Source of the DNA: Massilia aquatica
GTDB taxonomy: Bacteria > Pseudomonadota > Gammaproteobacteria > Burkholderiales > Burkholderiaceae_D
Assembly: GCF_011682045.1 (NCBI RefSeq)
Contig: NZ_VVIW01000011.1
Span: forward strand, 1-64,000
Reading direction: 5' to 3'
Length of the DNA: 64,000 nt
Positions within the stretch are counted from its first letter, which is position 1, and each line of letters starts with the position of its first letter. The notes beneath the pieces were generated by a model. It searched no databases. It was given only the letters and a program-made list of their open reading frames with translations, and had not been told where the DNA came from. Below are positions 17,413 through 27,924 of this stretch, piece by piece. Both the position numbers and the translations under genes were made by a program.

Positions 17413-19545
17413 TCAGAAGTTCAGCGCGTAGCCGAGCGTGAGCACTCTTCCGCGTCCGGCGAAATAGCGCTTCGGCTCGACCAGCGCGCTTTGCGAGTAG
17501 AAGGTGATGTAATCGCGGTCCAGCAGGTTGGCCACCGCCAGCCGCACTTCGCCCTTGGCCAGCTTGTAGTTGATGGTGGCGTCGACCAGGGTGTAGCCGC
17601 TGAACTCCTTGGCCGGATCGTCGAACTCCTGGTGGAATGCGTGCTGCGCCTGGACGAACGATTTGAGCTTGCCGCCCCAAGTGGCCGCCCAGGTGGCGAT
17701 GAAGCGGTTCGGCGCCACGTTCAGGCCATCGAGGCGCGCGTCCAGCGAGCCGTTTTCGTCGCTGTCGTAGCGGCCCTTGGTGTAGGCGTAGGCCAGCCTG
17801 GCGCGGTGCGCGGCCGAGATGCGGTAGCCGGCCGCCGCTTCCACGCCTTCGATGCGGGTCTTCTCGCGCGCCATCATGAAGGCGCCGTTGACGGGAATGA
17901 CGCGCGTGCCGAAGTCGGAATCCGAGCGGAAGATGCTGGCGTCGATATCCCAGTCGCCTTTGCGGATGCGGGTGCCCAGTTCCACGCTCTTGGTCAGGAT
18001 CGGTTGCAGGTCGCGCATGCCGGCCACGTTCTGGCCCGGCGTATTAATCGAGCGCAGCACGCGGCCGATGTCGGGCATGCCGAAGCCTTCCGAATAGCTG
18101 GTGAACACGCTGACCTCCTGCACCGGCTTGTACACCAGGCCCGCGTTGAGCAGGGTCTCGTTAAATTTCAGCTTGCCGCCTTCGACCGCCACCCGCTTGT
18201 ACTGCGCCAGCGTGCGGTAGCTGTCGATAGTCAGGTCCGCCTTTTCCCTGCGTACGCCGACGTGCAGGGTCAATTGGTCGAGCAGCTTGTATTCGCCCTG
18301 GACGAACAGCGACAGGTTGCGGTAATCCGATTCCGGCACGTAGGTGCGCCCGGTGCCGTACAGGTCTTGCTTGCCCTTGTCGAACAGGGTGTCGAAGCCG
18401 CCCGTGAGCTTCACGCGCCCGCCCGGCAGGTCGGATTTGCCGAGACTGACCTTGCTGCCATACTTGGACGCCACGGACCGCGACTGGTCGTACAGGGTGC
18501 CGACCGGGGCGATCAGCGCATCCTGGAAGGTGGCCGAATTATCGGCGCCGAACAAGCCCTCGAATTCCTGGTTGAACACCATCGCCGACAGTTCCATGCC
18601 CGCCAGGTCAGCGTGGCTGTAGGCCAGGCTGGAAGTCCACACATCGTTCCACGGTGCGGTGCCGGGCGGCTTGCCCTCGACCGAAACGCTCGGCAGGCCG
18701 GTCTTGCGGTCGCCCGCCAGCACCAGGTAATTGGCTTCGGACTTGATGCGGAAGCGGTTCACCGACAATTGCAGGCGCTGCTTGTCGTCGATCCAGTAAC
18801 CGAGTTTGGCCAGCATGTCCCAGGTGCGCGAGTCCATCAGGTCGCCCTGGGTATTGTCGGTGCCGACCGCGCGGCCCTTGCCGTCGCGGTACAGGCCCTG
18901 GTCTTCAACACCGGCCGAGAACAGGTATTCCAGCTTGTCGCCGCGGCCGGAGACGCGGTAAGTGCTCTTGTAGCTCGTCACGTCGCTGCCCAGGCCCGAG
19001 GTGGGCGTGCTGGCCTGGACATCGACGTGCTGGTTGAAGGAGCCTTTTTCGGGGCGGCGGGTGATGATGTTGATGGTGCCGCCGGTCGCGCCCAGGCCAT
19101 TGACGGCGTTGGCGCCCTGGATCACTTCGATCCGGTCGACCATCGCATAGTCGATGGTGTGGGCTTCGCGCCCGGTCGGGCGCATCGGGTTCGATTGCGG
19201 CACGCCGTCGACCAGGATCAGCGGCGCGCGCCCGCGCAGGGTTTCGCCGGAACCGTTCATCTTGCCTCGGCTGGGCGTGTAGGACGGCAGCACGCTGCTC
19301 AGGAGGTCGGACGAATTGCTGGAAATGGCCATCTGGCGCTCGATCTCTTCCTTGCGGATGATGACCACCGTCTGCGGCGCCTTGTCCGCCTCGATGTTCG
19401 AACGCGAGGCCGAGACCACCACCGCCTGCATGGCCGCGTCGTCCGACTGCGCCTGCGCCATCGGCGCGGCCAGGGCGGCGAAAGCGATCATCACGGCGGC
19501 GGAAAGGGGGTGGCGTTGCGGCGGCGGGGACATCGGTGATTTCAC
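17413..19545 (-). CDS. TonB-dependent siderophore receptor
   Basis: 710 residues from a GTG at 19545, chosen because AAAGGA sits seven bases upstream; the ATG at 19533 is four codons inside. A signal peptide ends at PMAQAQ. A TonB-box-like AVVVSASR begins the plug, followed by LRGRAPLILVDGVPQSNPM, IEVIQGANAVNGLGATGGTI and NIITRRP, then a barrel ending in the classic LTLGYALNF with terminal Phe. The similarity is to ferric-siderophore receptors (PfeA/FepA/IutA class); the exact ligand cannot be told. A 16/19 Fur box lies about 175 bases upstream. First gene of the operon with DUF3649, PepSY and DUF3325. Confidence 0.92.
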   Translation of the reverse strand: MKSPMSPPPQRHPLSAAVMIAFAALAAPMAQAQSDDAAMQAVVVSASRSNIEADKAPQTVVIIRKEEIERQMAISSNSSDLLSSVLPSYTPSRGKMNGSGETLRGRAPLILVDGVPQSNPMRPTGREAHTIDYAMVDRIEVIQGANAVNGLGATGGTINIITRRPEKGSFNQHVDVQASTPTSGLGSDVTSYKSTYRVSGRGDKLEYLFSAGVEDQGLYRDGKGRAVGTDNTQGDLMDSRTWDMLAKLGYWIDDKQRLQLSVNRFRIKSEANYLVLAGDRKTGLPSVSVEGKPPGTAPWNDVWTSSLAYSHADLAGMELSAMVFNQEFEGLFGADNSATFQDALIAPVGTLYDQSRSVASKYGSKVSLGKSDLPGGRVKLTGGFDTLFDKGKQDLYGTGRTYVPESDYRNLSLFVQGEYKLLDQLTLHVGVRREKADLTIDSYRTLAQYKRVAVEGGKLKFNETLLNAGLVYKPVQEVSVFTSYSEGFGMPDIGRVLRSINTPGQNVAGMRDLQPILTKSVELGTRIRKGDWDIDASIFRSDSDFGTRVIPVNGAFMMAREKTRIEGVEAAAGYRISAAHRARLAYAYTKGRYDSDENGSLDARLDGLNVAPNRFIATWAATWGGKLKSFVQAQHAFHQEFDDPAKEFSGYTLVDATINYKLAKGEVRLAVANLLDRDYITFYSQSALVEPKRYFAGRGRVLTLGYALNF

Positions 19546-19876
19546 GGGCGGTTCCTTTATGGTGGATGCATGCAGCCATGCGCGCTGCATGGGGAAGATC
19601 CACACCAGCGCGTCCAGGCTGGCAATGTCGTCAAGGGAAAGTCCGCGGAGAGCGCCGGCAAAGCGGCTGCACAAACGACGGTCCGGCGCGTTGGAACGGG
19701 GCCGCTGGACCAGTCTATTGAGAATGATTTTCATTATCAAGTAGGAAATCGGCATTGTCAACCTGCAAGAATACGTACTGACAGCACCCGCTTTTCTCGC
19801 CACCGTGAATCTCATTGTGTAGAATCGTCGGCACCTGCCGGGTCATGCCCGGCTTACCCTATTTGAAAGCTCCACC
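19546..19876. other. Divergent intergenic region between siderophore receptor and KAS III
   Basis: 331 bases. It contains the Fur box (19720-19738) and a small GCCGGG-TCATG-CCCGGC hairpin at about 19837-19853 just upstream of the KAS III gene. No convincing ORF or RNA gene is seen. Confidence 0.6.
19720..19738. promoter_or_regulatory. Fur box of the siderophore receptor operon
   Basis: GAGAATGATTTTCATTATC matches the 19-bp Fur consensus GATAATGATAATCATTATC at 16 positions. It lies in the gap between the divergent receptor operon and the KAS III gene, about 175 bases from the receptor start and 138 from KAS III. Iron-replete Fur should repress the receptor cassette. Confidence 0.9.
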
Positions 19877-20998
19877 ATGAAACAAGTCGTCATCAGCGGC
19901 ACGGGCCTGTTCACGCCGCCCCATTCGATCTCCAACGAAGAGCTGGTTGTCGCCTTCAACGCCTACGCCGAGCTGTATAACGCCGAGCACGCCGACGCCA
20001 TCGCGGCGGGCGAGCTGACGGCCATCGAAAGCTCGAGCGCGGCGTTCATCGAAAAAGCCTCGGGCATCAAGTCGCGCTATGTGATGGAAAAAGCCGGCAT
20101 TCTCGATCCGGCGCGCATGACGGCGCGCATTCCCGAGCGCGCCGACGAAGAAATCTCGCTGCAGGCCGAAATCTGCGTGGCGGCGGCGCAGCAGGCGCTG
20201 GACCGGGCCGGACGCACCGCGGCCGACATCGACATGGTGCTGGTCGCCTGCAGCAACATGCAGCGCGCCTATCCGGCCATGGCGGTCGAGGTGCAGGAAG
20301 CGCTGGGCATCGACGGCTTCGGCTTCGACATGAACGTGGCCTGTTCCTCGGCCACCTTCGGCATCCAGACGGCGATGGCGGCGGTGCAAAGCGGGCAGGC
20401 GCGCGCGGTGCTGGTGCTCAATCCCGAAATCACCAGCGGCCATTTGAACTTCCGCGACCGCGACAGCCACTTCATTTTCGGCGACGCCTGCACCGCGATC
20501 GTGATCGAAGCGGCCGACACGGCGACCAGCGCGCACCAGTTCGAGATCCTGGAGTCGAAGCTCAAGACCAAATTCTCGAACAACATCCGCAATAACTTCG
20601 GGTTCATGAACCGGTTTGATGAGACGGGCGTGGGCAAGCCGGACAAATTGTTCCGCCAGCAGGGCCGCAAGGTGTTCAAGGAAGTGTGCCCGATGGCGGC
20701 CGAGATGATCCGCGAGACGGTCACCAACGCGGGGCTGGAAGTGGCGCAGGTATCGCGCTACTGGCTGCACCAGGCCAACCTGAACATGAACCTGCTGATC
20801 ACCCGCATGCTGCTCGGGCGCGATGCGGAACCGCAGGAAGCGCCGGTCATCCTGGACACTTATGCCAACACCTCGTCGGCCGGTTCGATCATCGCCTTCC
20901 ACAAGTACCAGGACGACATGCCGAGCGGCTCGCACGGCGTGATTTGCTCGTTCGGTGCGGGGTACTCGATCGGCTGCGTGGTGGTGCGCAAGAAGTAA
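19877..20998 (+). CDS. Beta-ketoacyl-ACP synthase III (PA3286/FabH2-like)
   Basis: 373 residues, thiolase fold. The catalytic triad is Cys156 (NVACSSATF), His298 (YWLHQANLNMN) and Asn331 (TYANTSSAG). The N terminus (VISGTGLFTPPHSISNEELV) and the insertion after it match the long KAS III subgroup represented by Pseudomonas PA3286, which condenses malonyl-ACP with medium-chain acyl-CoA from beta-oxidation, feeding octanoyl units into fatty acid synthesis. That role is inferred from family. It stands alone, divergent from the iron cassette. fadH lies about 600 bases downstream on the other strand. Confidence 0.88.
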   Translation: MKQVVISGTGLFTPPHSISNEELVVAFNAYAELYNAEHADAIAAGELTAIESSSAAFIEKASGIKSRYVMEKAGILDPARMTARIPERADEEISLQAEICVAAAQQALDRAGRTAADIDMVLVACSNMQRAYPAMAVEVQEALGIDGFGFDMNVACSSATFGIQTAMAAVQSGQARAVLVLNPEITSGHLNFRDRDSHFIFGDACTAIVIEAADTATSAHQFEILESKLKTKFSNNIRNNFGFMNRFDETGVGKPDKLFRQQGRKVFKEVCPMAAEMIRETVTNAGLEVAQVSRYWLHQANLNMNLLITRMLLGRDAEPQEAPVILDTYANTSSAGSIIAFHKYQDDMPSGSHGVICSFGAGYSIGCVVVRKK

Positions 20999-21028
20999 GC
21001 GCGCGAGCGACGGCGCCGGGGCCGTCGA

Positions 21029-21529
21029 TCAGAACAGGGTCGGCACGCCGTTGTACCGCAGTGCCGGCATCTCGTTCAATGTTTGCAGATACACCAATAT
21101 CTCGTGAGCGGATGACGGATCGCCTGGCGACAGCGCCTTGCTCAACAAGGTGATATGGTAAAAGCCGTCGTCCAGCTCCAGGCGCTGGTGGGCGGGACAG
21201 GCGGGCGACCAGTCGATGAGATCGAACAGGTCGCGGATACACAGCGACCTGTCTTTCACTGCGACGCCAAGCCGCAAGGCGCATCCGTACACATCGCGCA
21301 TGTCGGGCGGGGGATATCCGGAACGGAAAGTGAGCACAAACATCCCGGGCGAGCCCGTACTGACGCCGACAATCAGGCCTTCCAGCGCTTGCCGTTCCAC
21401 TTCGGACGGATTCTCGAAGCCGGTTTCCAGATAATCTTCCCCTTCCGCGATGCCGGCGGCGGCAAAGGGAGAATAGATGATGAAGCCGGGTCCCGCGATC
21501 TCAAGTTCCATCGATTTTTCAATGCGCAT
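21029..21529 (-). CDS. Hypothetical protein
   Basis: 166 residues, acidic, no signal peptide or membrane segment. It reads as a compact alpha/beta protein (MELEIAGPGFIIYSPFA, GMFVLTFRSGYPPPDMRD, FYHITLLSKALSPGD). I recognise no family; the composition and size would fit an immunity-type or SUKH-like protein, but that is only an impression. It lies downstream of fadH on the same strand, with a perfect short palindrome in the 54-base gap. A second possible start is Met7. Confidence 0.6.
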   Translation of the reverse strand: MRIEKSMELEIAGPGFIIYSPFAAAGIAEGEDYLETGFENPSEVERQALEGLIVGVSTGSPGMFVLTFRSGYPPPDMRDVYGCALRLGVAVKDRSLCIRDLFDLIDWSPACPAHQRLELDDGFYHITLLSKALSPGDPSSAHEILVYLQTLNEMPALRYNGVPTLF

Positions 21530-21549
21530 CGGTTTCTCGCCGCTGAATG

Positions 21550-21568
21550 CCCGGTGTCTGACACCGGG
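21550..21568. repeat. Perfect palindrome between fadH and the 166-residue gene
   Basis: CCCGGTGTCTGACACCGGG is a 9-bp perfect inverted repeat around a single T. It has no T-tract, so it is not a standard terminator. It resembles in style the GTCTG-containing repeat at 61084-61146 and may be an interspersed element or a regulator site. Confidence 0.6.
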
Positions 21569-21583
21569 TGGAATTGAAACTTT

Positions 21584-23635
<2,052 letters not shown>

Positions 23636-23798
23636 TCAGGCGTAAAGACGGATGTCGGCACTGCATGTCGAGACGACATTACAACCTACTTCTGTAGATG
23701 CCGGGTTCTAATCTTTGGCCTGGCCCTGAACCGCTATCGCGCGCACGCTTGAGCGCGCTCCCTTGTCAGGCCAGCCGCTTTCCCGTAGGCTGGGGTCC

Positions 23799-24362
23799 AT
23801 GTTTCCCCGAATCCTATTTTGTTGCCTTCTCGCCTGTTCCGAGCCCGTCCTGGCCCAATCCAGGCTGGAGGTGTCGGTCAAGCGTGTCGACGTGGCCGAC
23901 CAGCACGTGTTCGAAGTCGCGTCCAGCGGCGAGGTGAAGGCGTCGCCGGCGGCGGTGTGGAAGGTGCTGACCAATTACGACCGCATGTCCGAATTCGTGC
24001 CGGACCTGAAAACCTCCAAGGTCCTTTCACGCACCGGCAACAAGGCCATCATCGAGCAGTTCGGGGTGGCCAGCTTCCTGTTCATCCGGCGCGACATCCA
24101 TCTGATCGTGCAGGCGGCCGAGGAGCCGATGACGGCCATCGACATCAGCCTGGTCACCGGCGACATGCGCGTCTACCAGTGCCGCTGGGAGCTGGTGCCG
24201 GTGCCTGAAACGGGCGGCACGCGCATCGTCTACAGCGGCAAGCTGGTGCCGAAGTTCTACGTGCCCGGCATGCTGGGGGCGAACATCATCCGCTCCGACA
24301 TCGAGCGCATGATGAAAGCGGTGCTGGCGCGGCTGGAGCGCGGCGACAGTCCGGGTAACTGA
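23799..24362 (+). CDS. Periplasmic SRPBCC/START-like (polyketide cyclase type) protein
   Basis: 187 residues from the ATG at 23799, chosen because it begins a signal peptide (FPRILFCCLLACSEPVLAQ); an earlier ATG at 23763 adds 12 residues without improving it. The body is a helix-grip fold: SSGEVKASPAAVWKVLTNYDRMSEFVPDL is the usual START/COQ10 opening, followed by strands ending with RDIHLIVQ, and a long C-terminal helix (NIIRSDIERMMKAVLARLE). Such proteins bind hydrophobic ligands; being exported, this one may carry lipids in the periplasm. Ligand unknown. Confidence 0.8.
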   Translation: MFPRILFCCLLACSEPVLAQSRLEVSVKRVDVADQHVFEVASSGEVKASPAAVWKVLTNYDRMSEFVPDLKTSKVLSRTGNKAIIEQFGVASFLFIRRDIHLIVQAAEEPMTAIDISLVTGDMRVYQCRWELVPVPETGGTRIVYSGKLVPKFYVPGMLGANIIRSDIERMMKAVLARLERGDSPGN

Positions 24363-24383
24363 AACAGTTAACTACGCATCGCT

Positions 24384-24839
24384 TCAAGCCTGGTAGCTGT
24401 GCGGCTCGCGCAGTTCGCCGAAGCTTTCGATGCTGCCGATCTTGACCGTCACCGGATTCAAGCTCATTTGCGGCGCCATGGCGCGCCAGGCGAACTGCCA
24501 CTCGCGTTCTTCGGCTTCGGCGCTGCTCTTGGTGAAGGCCGCGCCGAGGGCTGCACGCACGCCGTATTCGACGGCGCCGTCGATCCCGGCCCAACTTGGC
24601 AAGGTACGCTGCACGGCGCGGTGCAGGCGCTCGCCGAATTCCTCGGTATTGTGGATCACCAGGCAGCAGTCGGCCGGCGAGAAGACGTCGAACAGGGCTT
24701 TGTCCCAGGCTTGCGAGAACGACAGGGTCAGGCAGTTGTTGACCGGGACCAGGCGAAACTGCCCCAGGGCCAGCGCGGCTTCGAGTTCGGCGCGCGGCGC
24801 GTAGCGGTACAGGGTCGGGGGACGTTGATAATCGTGCAT
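24384..24839 (-). CDS. Hypothetical protein
   Basis: 151 residues from the ATG at 24839 (MHDYQRPPTLYRYAPRAELE). Cytoplasmic; no known motif seen. Mixed alpha/beta pattern with LVPVNNCLTLSFSQAWDKALFDVF and REWQFAWRAMAP. It lies 16 bases downstream of the DUF2721 gene on the same strand, so they are probably co-transcribed. The longer reading frame upstream overlaps that gene and is unlikely. Confidence 0.65.
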   Translation of the reverse strand: MHDYQRPPTLYRYAPRAELEAALALGQFRLVPVNNCLTLSFSQAWDKALFDVFSPADCCLVIHNTEEFGERLHRAVQRTLPSWAGIDGAVEYGVRAALGAAFTKSSAEAEEREWQFAWRAMAPQMSLNPVTVKIGSIESFGELREPHSYQA

Positions 24840-24855
24840 AAGAAAACTCAATCTG

Positions 24856-25314
24856 TTAGTGTGGATTCGGCAGGGAGCCGGGCGGACGCACGTGGCGGCG
24901 CGAACGCAGCGTCTTGGACGCGACAAAAATTTCGACCAGCAGGTACACGAAGGCGCCGATCAGGCACAGCATCGCGATCACGAACAGGCCGGCGATGTAT
25001 TGGTCGAGCGGGACGTTGGTGGTATCGCCCAGGAACAGCAGCGCAATGACCAGGCAAATGAGCAGGCCGCAGGCGGTGCTCAGCGCAATGGCGTAGTTAA
25101 TCAGGTGCCAGCGCCGGTACAGCACGTCCAGTTCATCCATGTAGGCGTCCTGGTAGGCGATGTCGAGGCGGTCTTCCAGCACGCGCGAGCGGTCGATGAT
25201 GCGCGCCAGGCGGTTGGTCAGCACCATCAGGTTGGTGCACACGCCCGTGAGCAGGAACACCGGCGCAATGGCCAGCTGGATGACGTGGCCGATATCGGTG
25301 AGCTGGAGGTTCAT
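24856..25314 (-). CDS. DUF2721 family membrane protein
   Basis: 152 residues with three membrane helices: about 10-33, 75-95 and 105-130. Between the first and second is an amphipathic segment with the family motif TNRLARIIDRSRVLE. DUF2721 proteins are of unknown function. The start at 25314 is confident because the frame begins with the family's ITDIGHVIQLAIAP-like opening. First in a short operon with the 151-residue unknown. Confidence 0.82.
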   Translation of the reverse strand: MNLQLTDIGHVIQLAIAPVFLLTGVCTNLMVLTNRLARIIDRSRVLEDRLDIAYQDAYMDELDVLYRRWHLINYAIALSTACGLLICLVIALLFLGDTTNVPLDQYIAGLFVIAMLCLIGAFVYLLVEIFVASKTLRSRRHVRPPGSLPNPH

Positions 25315-25377
25315 AGGGCGCTGGAATCGTGGTTATGCATGGCAGCCGCTAGTGTAGCAGGGCCACCCCCGCCATCG

Positions 25378-26334
25378 CTAATCGAAGCGCCCGCTGCGCT
25401 TGAACTGCTCGGTGGCGCCCACCAGCGCCTTGGCGATGCCCGCTTCCAGCGCGCCATGGCCGGCGTCGGCCACCATGCGCATGCGCGAACCCGGCCAGGC
25501 CTGGTGCAGGCGGTGGGCCGACAGCGGCGGGCAAATCACATCGTAGCGGCCCTGCACGATCACGCACGGCAGGTGCGCGATGCGGCCCACGTCCTGCACC
25601 AGCTGGTCCTCGCGCAGAAAGCCGCCGTTGGCCATGTAGTGCGATTCGAGCCGGCCCACGCCCAGGTCGAGCGTGTCGGAGGCGGTGTCTTCCGGCTGCG
25701 GCAGCAGGAACACGCGCCGGCCTTCGAAGCGGCTCCAGGCGCGCGCCGCCGGCCAGTACACGGCCGGGTCGTCGCACAGCATGCGCGAGGTGTAGGCGGT
25801 GAGCAGGTCGGCCCGCTCGGCTTCGGGAATCGGGGCCACGAATTCGTCGTACAGCTCGGGGTAGAACCAGCGCACGCCGTGCAGGAACCAGTCCACTTCG
25901 GCCGCGGTGCACAGGAAGATCCCGCGCAGGATGAAGCCGAGGCAGCGCTCGGGGTGCGCTTGCCCGTAGGCCAGCGCCAGGGTCGAGCCCCACGAGCCGC
26001 CGAACACCAGCCACTTGTCCACGCCGAACTGGGCGCGCAGGGTTTCGATATCGTCGATCAGGAGTTGGGTGGTGTTCTCGCGCCACTCGCCCAGCGGGGT
26101 CGATTTGCCGGCGCCGCGCTGGTCGAACAGGATGATGCGGTACTGCTGCGGGTCGAAAAAGCGCCGGTGCTGGGGCGACAGGCCCGCACCCGGCCCGCCG
26201 TGCAGGAACAGCACGGGGATGCCCTTGGGGTTGCCCGCTTCCTCCCAGTAGATGGTATGGAGCGCATCGACTTGCAGCATGCCGTGCCGGGTCGGCTGGA
26301 TCGGCGGGAACAGGCAGGTCGGGATGGCGGGCAT
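25378..26334 (-). CDS. pip: Prolyl aminopeptidase
   Basis: 318 residues from the ATG at 26334, which has AGAGGA upstream. An alpha/beta hydrolase of family S33: oxyanion motif LHGGPGAG, nucleophile Ser in FGGSWGSTLALAY, and the DQRGAGKS segment. The catalytic His lies in ADAGHGALE near the C terminus. It releases N-terminal proline from peptides in the cytoplasm. Length fits the family (310-320). The frame extends upstream by 113 residues of low-complexity Arg/Ala, which I reject as non-coding. Confidence 0.93.
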   Translation of the reverse strand: MPAIPTCLFPPIQPTRHGMLQVDALHTIYWEEAGNPKGIPVLFLHGGPGAGLSPQHRRFFDPQQYRIILFDQRGAGKSTPLGEWRENTTQLLIDDIETLRAQFGVDKWLVFGGSWGSTLALAYGQAHPERCLGFILRGIFLCTAAEVDWFLHGVRWFYPELYDEFVAPIPEAERADLLTAYTSRMLCDDPAVYWPAARAWSRFEGRRVFLLPQPEDTASDTLDLGVGRLESHYMANGGFLREDQLVQDVGRIAHLPCVIVQGRYDVICPPLSAHRLHQAWPGSRMRMVADAGHGALEAGIAKALVGATEQFKRSGRFD

Positions 26335-26387
26335 GGGAGTCCTCTTGTGGTTGACAGTCGATTGTAGCGCACTGGCGCGCCGCCGCC

Positions 26388-26924
26388 CTACCCCGTGCGG
26401 ATGGCCAGTTGCTTGACTGCGGCCAGGGCGGCTGCCAGGTCGCCGCCGGCGTGCCGCTTCCACAGGAGGGCGGCGGCCGGGAATTTGCGGGCGGCGGCCA
26501 GGGCCTTGATTTGCGCGCGCACGCCGGCGTCGAGCATGGCGTATTGACGCAGTTCGGGCGACCGCGGCTCGCCGGCGCGCCCGCTCGGGTCGCGCTCCAT
26601 CAGGCAGGAATGCAGCTCGGGCAGCGGCTGCGGCGGGGCGCCGGCCAGGGTGGCCGCCAGGCGTACCTCGCAAGCGTCATCCGGCGCCACGTCCTCGTCG
26701 GGCCAGTCGATCAGCTGCGCCACGTTGTAGATGGTGTCGACCTGGGCCTCGCGGATGACGTCCACCAGATCGTGCGGGTCGACGCCGGCGGCGAGCAAGC
26801 GTGCCACGGCGCCGCCATGGCGCTGCACTGCCTCGGGCGCGGCTTCATCGATGACGGTGCTCCACAGCCCGCGCAGCAGCAGTTCGTGCAGCAGCGCCGC
26901 CGCGTCAGGCGCCGGTGTAGACAT
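26388..26924 (-). CDS. Hypothetical protein downstream of the GNAT-DUF1993 fusion
   Basis: 178 residues from the ATG at 26924; its start overlaps the end of the preceding gene by 20 bases. Mostly helical and Ala/Leu-rich, acidic, no membrane segment (LLHELLLRGLWSTVIDEAAP, DPHDLVDVIREAQVDTIYNV). I know no family. Its overlap makes it the third gene of an ATPase / GNAT-DUF1993 / unknown operon. Confidence 0.6.
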   Translation of the reverse strand: MSTPAPDAAALLHELLLRGLWSTVIDEAAPEAVQRHGGAVARLLAAGVDPHDLVDVIREAQVDTIYNVAQLIDWPDEDVAPDDACEVRLAATLAGAPPQPLPELHSCLMERDPSGRAGEPRSPELRQYAMLDAGVRAQIKALAAARKFPAAALLWKRHAGGDLAAALAAVKQLAIRTG

Positions 26925-27924
26925 GGAAGCCGTCGAAATCGGCCTTGCCGATCGCAAGGCCGTGGTGGCGCAGGATGGCGTAGGCGGCGGTCAGGTGGAA
27001 AAAGAAGTTCGGCAGCGCGTATTGCAGCAGGAAGGGCTGGCCGGCCAGGGTGACCACGGCTTCGCCGGCGCGGTCGCTGATCATGCGGCTGGCGGCGCCG
27101 TCGAACTGCGCGGGCGTGAGCGCGTCCAGGAAACCGCGCACGAAGTCGATGCGCTGGCCGAGGCCCTCGTACGTGGGCGGGAACTTGCCGCTCTCGCGCA
27201 GCACGCTGGCGGGAAAGGCGCCGCTGTCCGACAAGGCACTCCCGGCCAGCGGGGCGCAGGCGCGCACGGCGAAATTGGCCGCCACCTCGGCCTGCACGGC
27301 CAGGGTCAGCATGCCGGGCGCCAGGCGCGCTTGCAGCAGCGCGGGGCCTTGCGGATCTGCTTCGGCCAGCAGCAGCATGGCGCGCAGCCGGCCCAGGTAG
27401 CGCCGGAACACCGGCACGCTCGCTTCGTACAGATTGTCGGCCGGCGGCGCCACTTCGCGCGCGCGCTGGAGCGAATACTGGACTTCGATATCGTCTTTCA
27501 TCTTGCCGCGCTCCCAGCCCTGCGATTCATAAAAGATGTCGGCGCGCGTGTCGGCGCTGGTCGAGAGCACAATCTGCTCGTGCCCTTGCTGGAACAGGTC
27601 ATCGACCGCCAGCGCCAGCAGGCGCTTGCCGATGCCCTGCCCTTCGCGCGCCGGATCGATGAACAGCGCCCAGATCGAGCCCTGCACGTGGTCGGCGCTG
27701 GCGAAACCGGCGATGACGCCATCGTCCTCGCACACCCAGCTGCGCCCCAGGCGCCCCATATAGTCGCGGTACATGGCGAGCGTGACGCGGCCCGGGTCGC
27801 GCAGGCGGTTTTCGGTGACGGCCAGGCGGATGGCCGACATGGCGCCGATGTCGGCAACGGTGGCGAGCCTGAAGGTGAGCGTGGACGTGGTATTCAAGTC
27901 GGTGGTGTTCCTGTGGTCAGTCAT
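26905..27924 (-). CDS. GNAT acetyltransferase fused to a DUF1993 domain
   Basis: 339 residues. Residues about 15-165 are a GNAT domain with the acetyl-CoA loop REGQGIGKRLL and a final beta-bulge motif (FYESQGWERGK). From about 170 (LYEASVPVFRRYLGRLRAML) to the end (HLTAAYAILRHHGLAIGK, then FDGFHVY) is a complete DUF1993 domain, a helical family related to DinB-like four-helix proteins. Both are normally separate genes. No frameshift is seen. Start ATG at 27924 overlaps the ATPase stop by eight bases (ATGACTGA). Substrate unknown. Confidence 0.8.
   Translation of the reverse strand: MTDHRNTTDLNTTSTLTFRLATVADIGAMSAIRLAVTENRLRDPGRVTLAMYRDYMGRLGRSWVCEDDGVIAGFASADHVQGSIWALFIDPAREGQGIGKRLLALAVDDLFQQGHEQIVLSTSADTRADIFYESQGWERGKMKDDIEVQYSLQRAREVAPPADNLYEASVPVFRRYLGRLRAMLLLAEADPQGPALLQARLAPGMLTLAVQAEVAANFAVRACAPLAGSALSDSGAFPASVLRESGKFPPTYEGLGQRIDFVRGFLDALTPAQFDGAASRMISDRAGEAVVTLAGQPFLLQYALPNFFFHLTAAYAILRHHGLAIGKADFDGFHVYTGA

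Noticed and set aside
17362-19539. A 725-codon open frame antisense to the siderophore receptor
   Set aside because: The same high-GC antisense effect; composition is Arg/Ala/His/Gly-rich, and the opposite strand is a clear TonB receptor.
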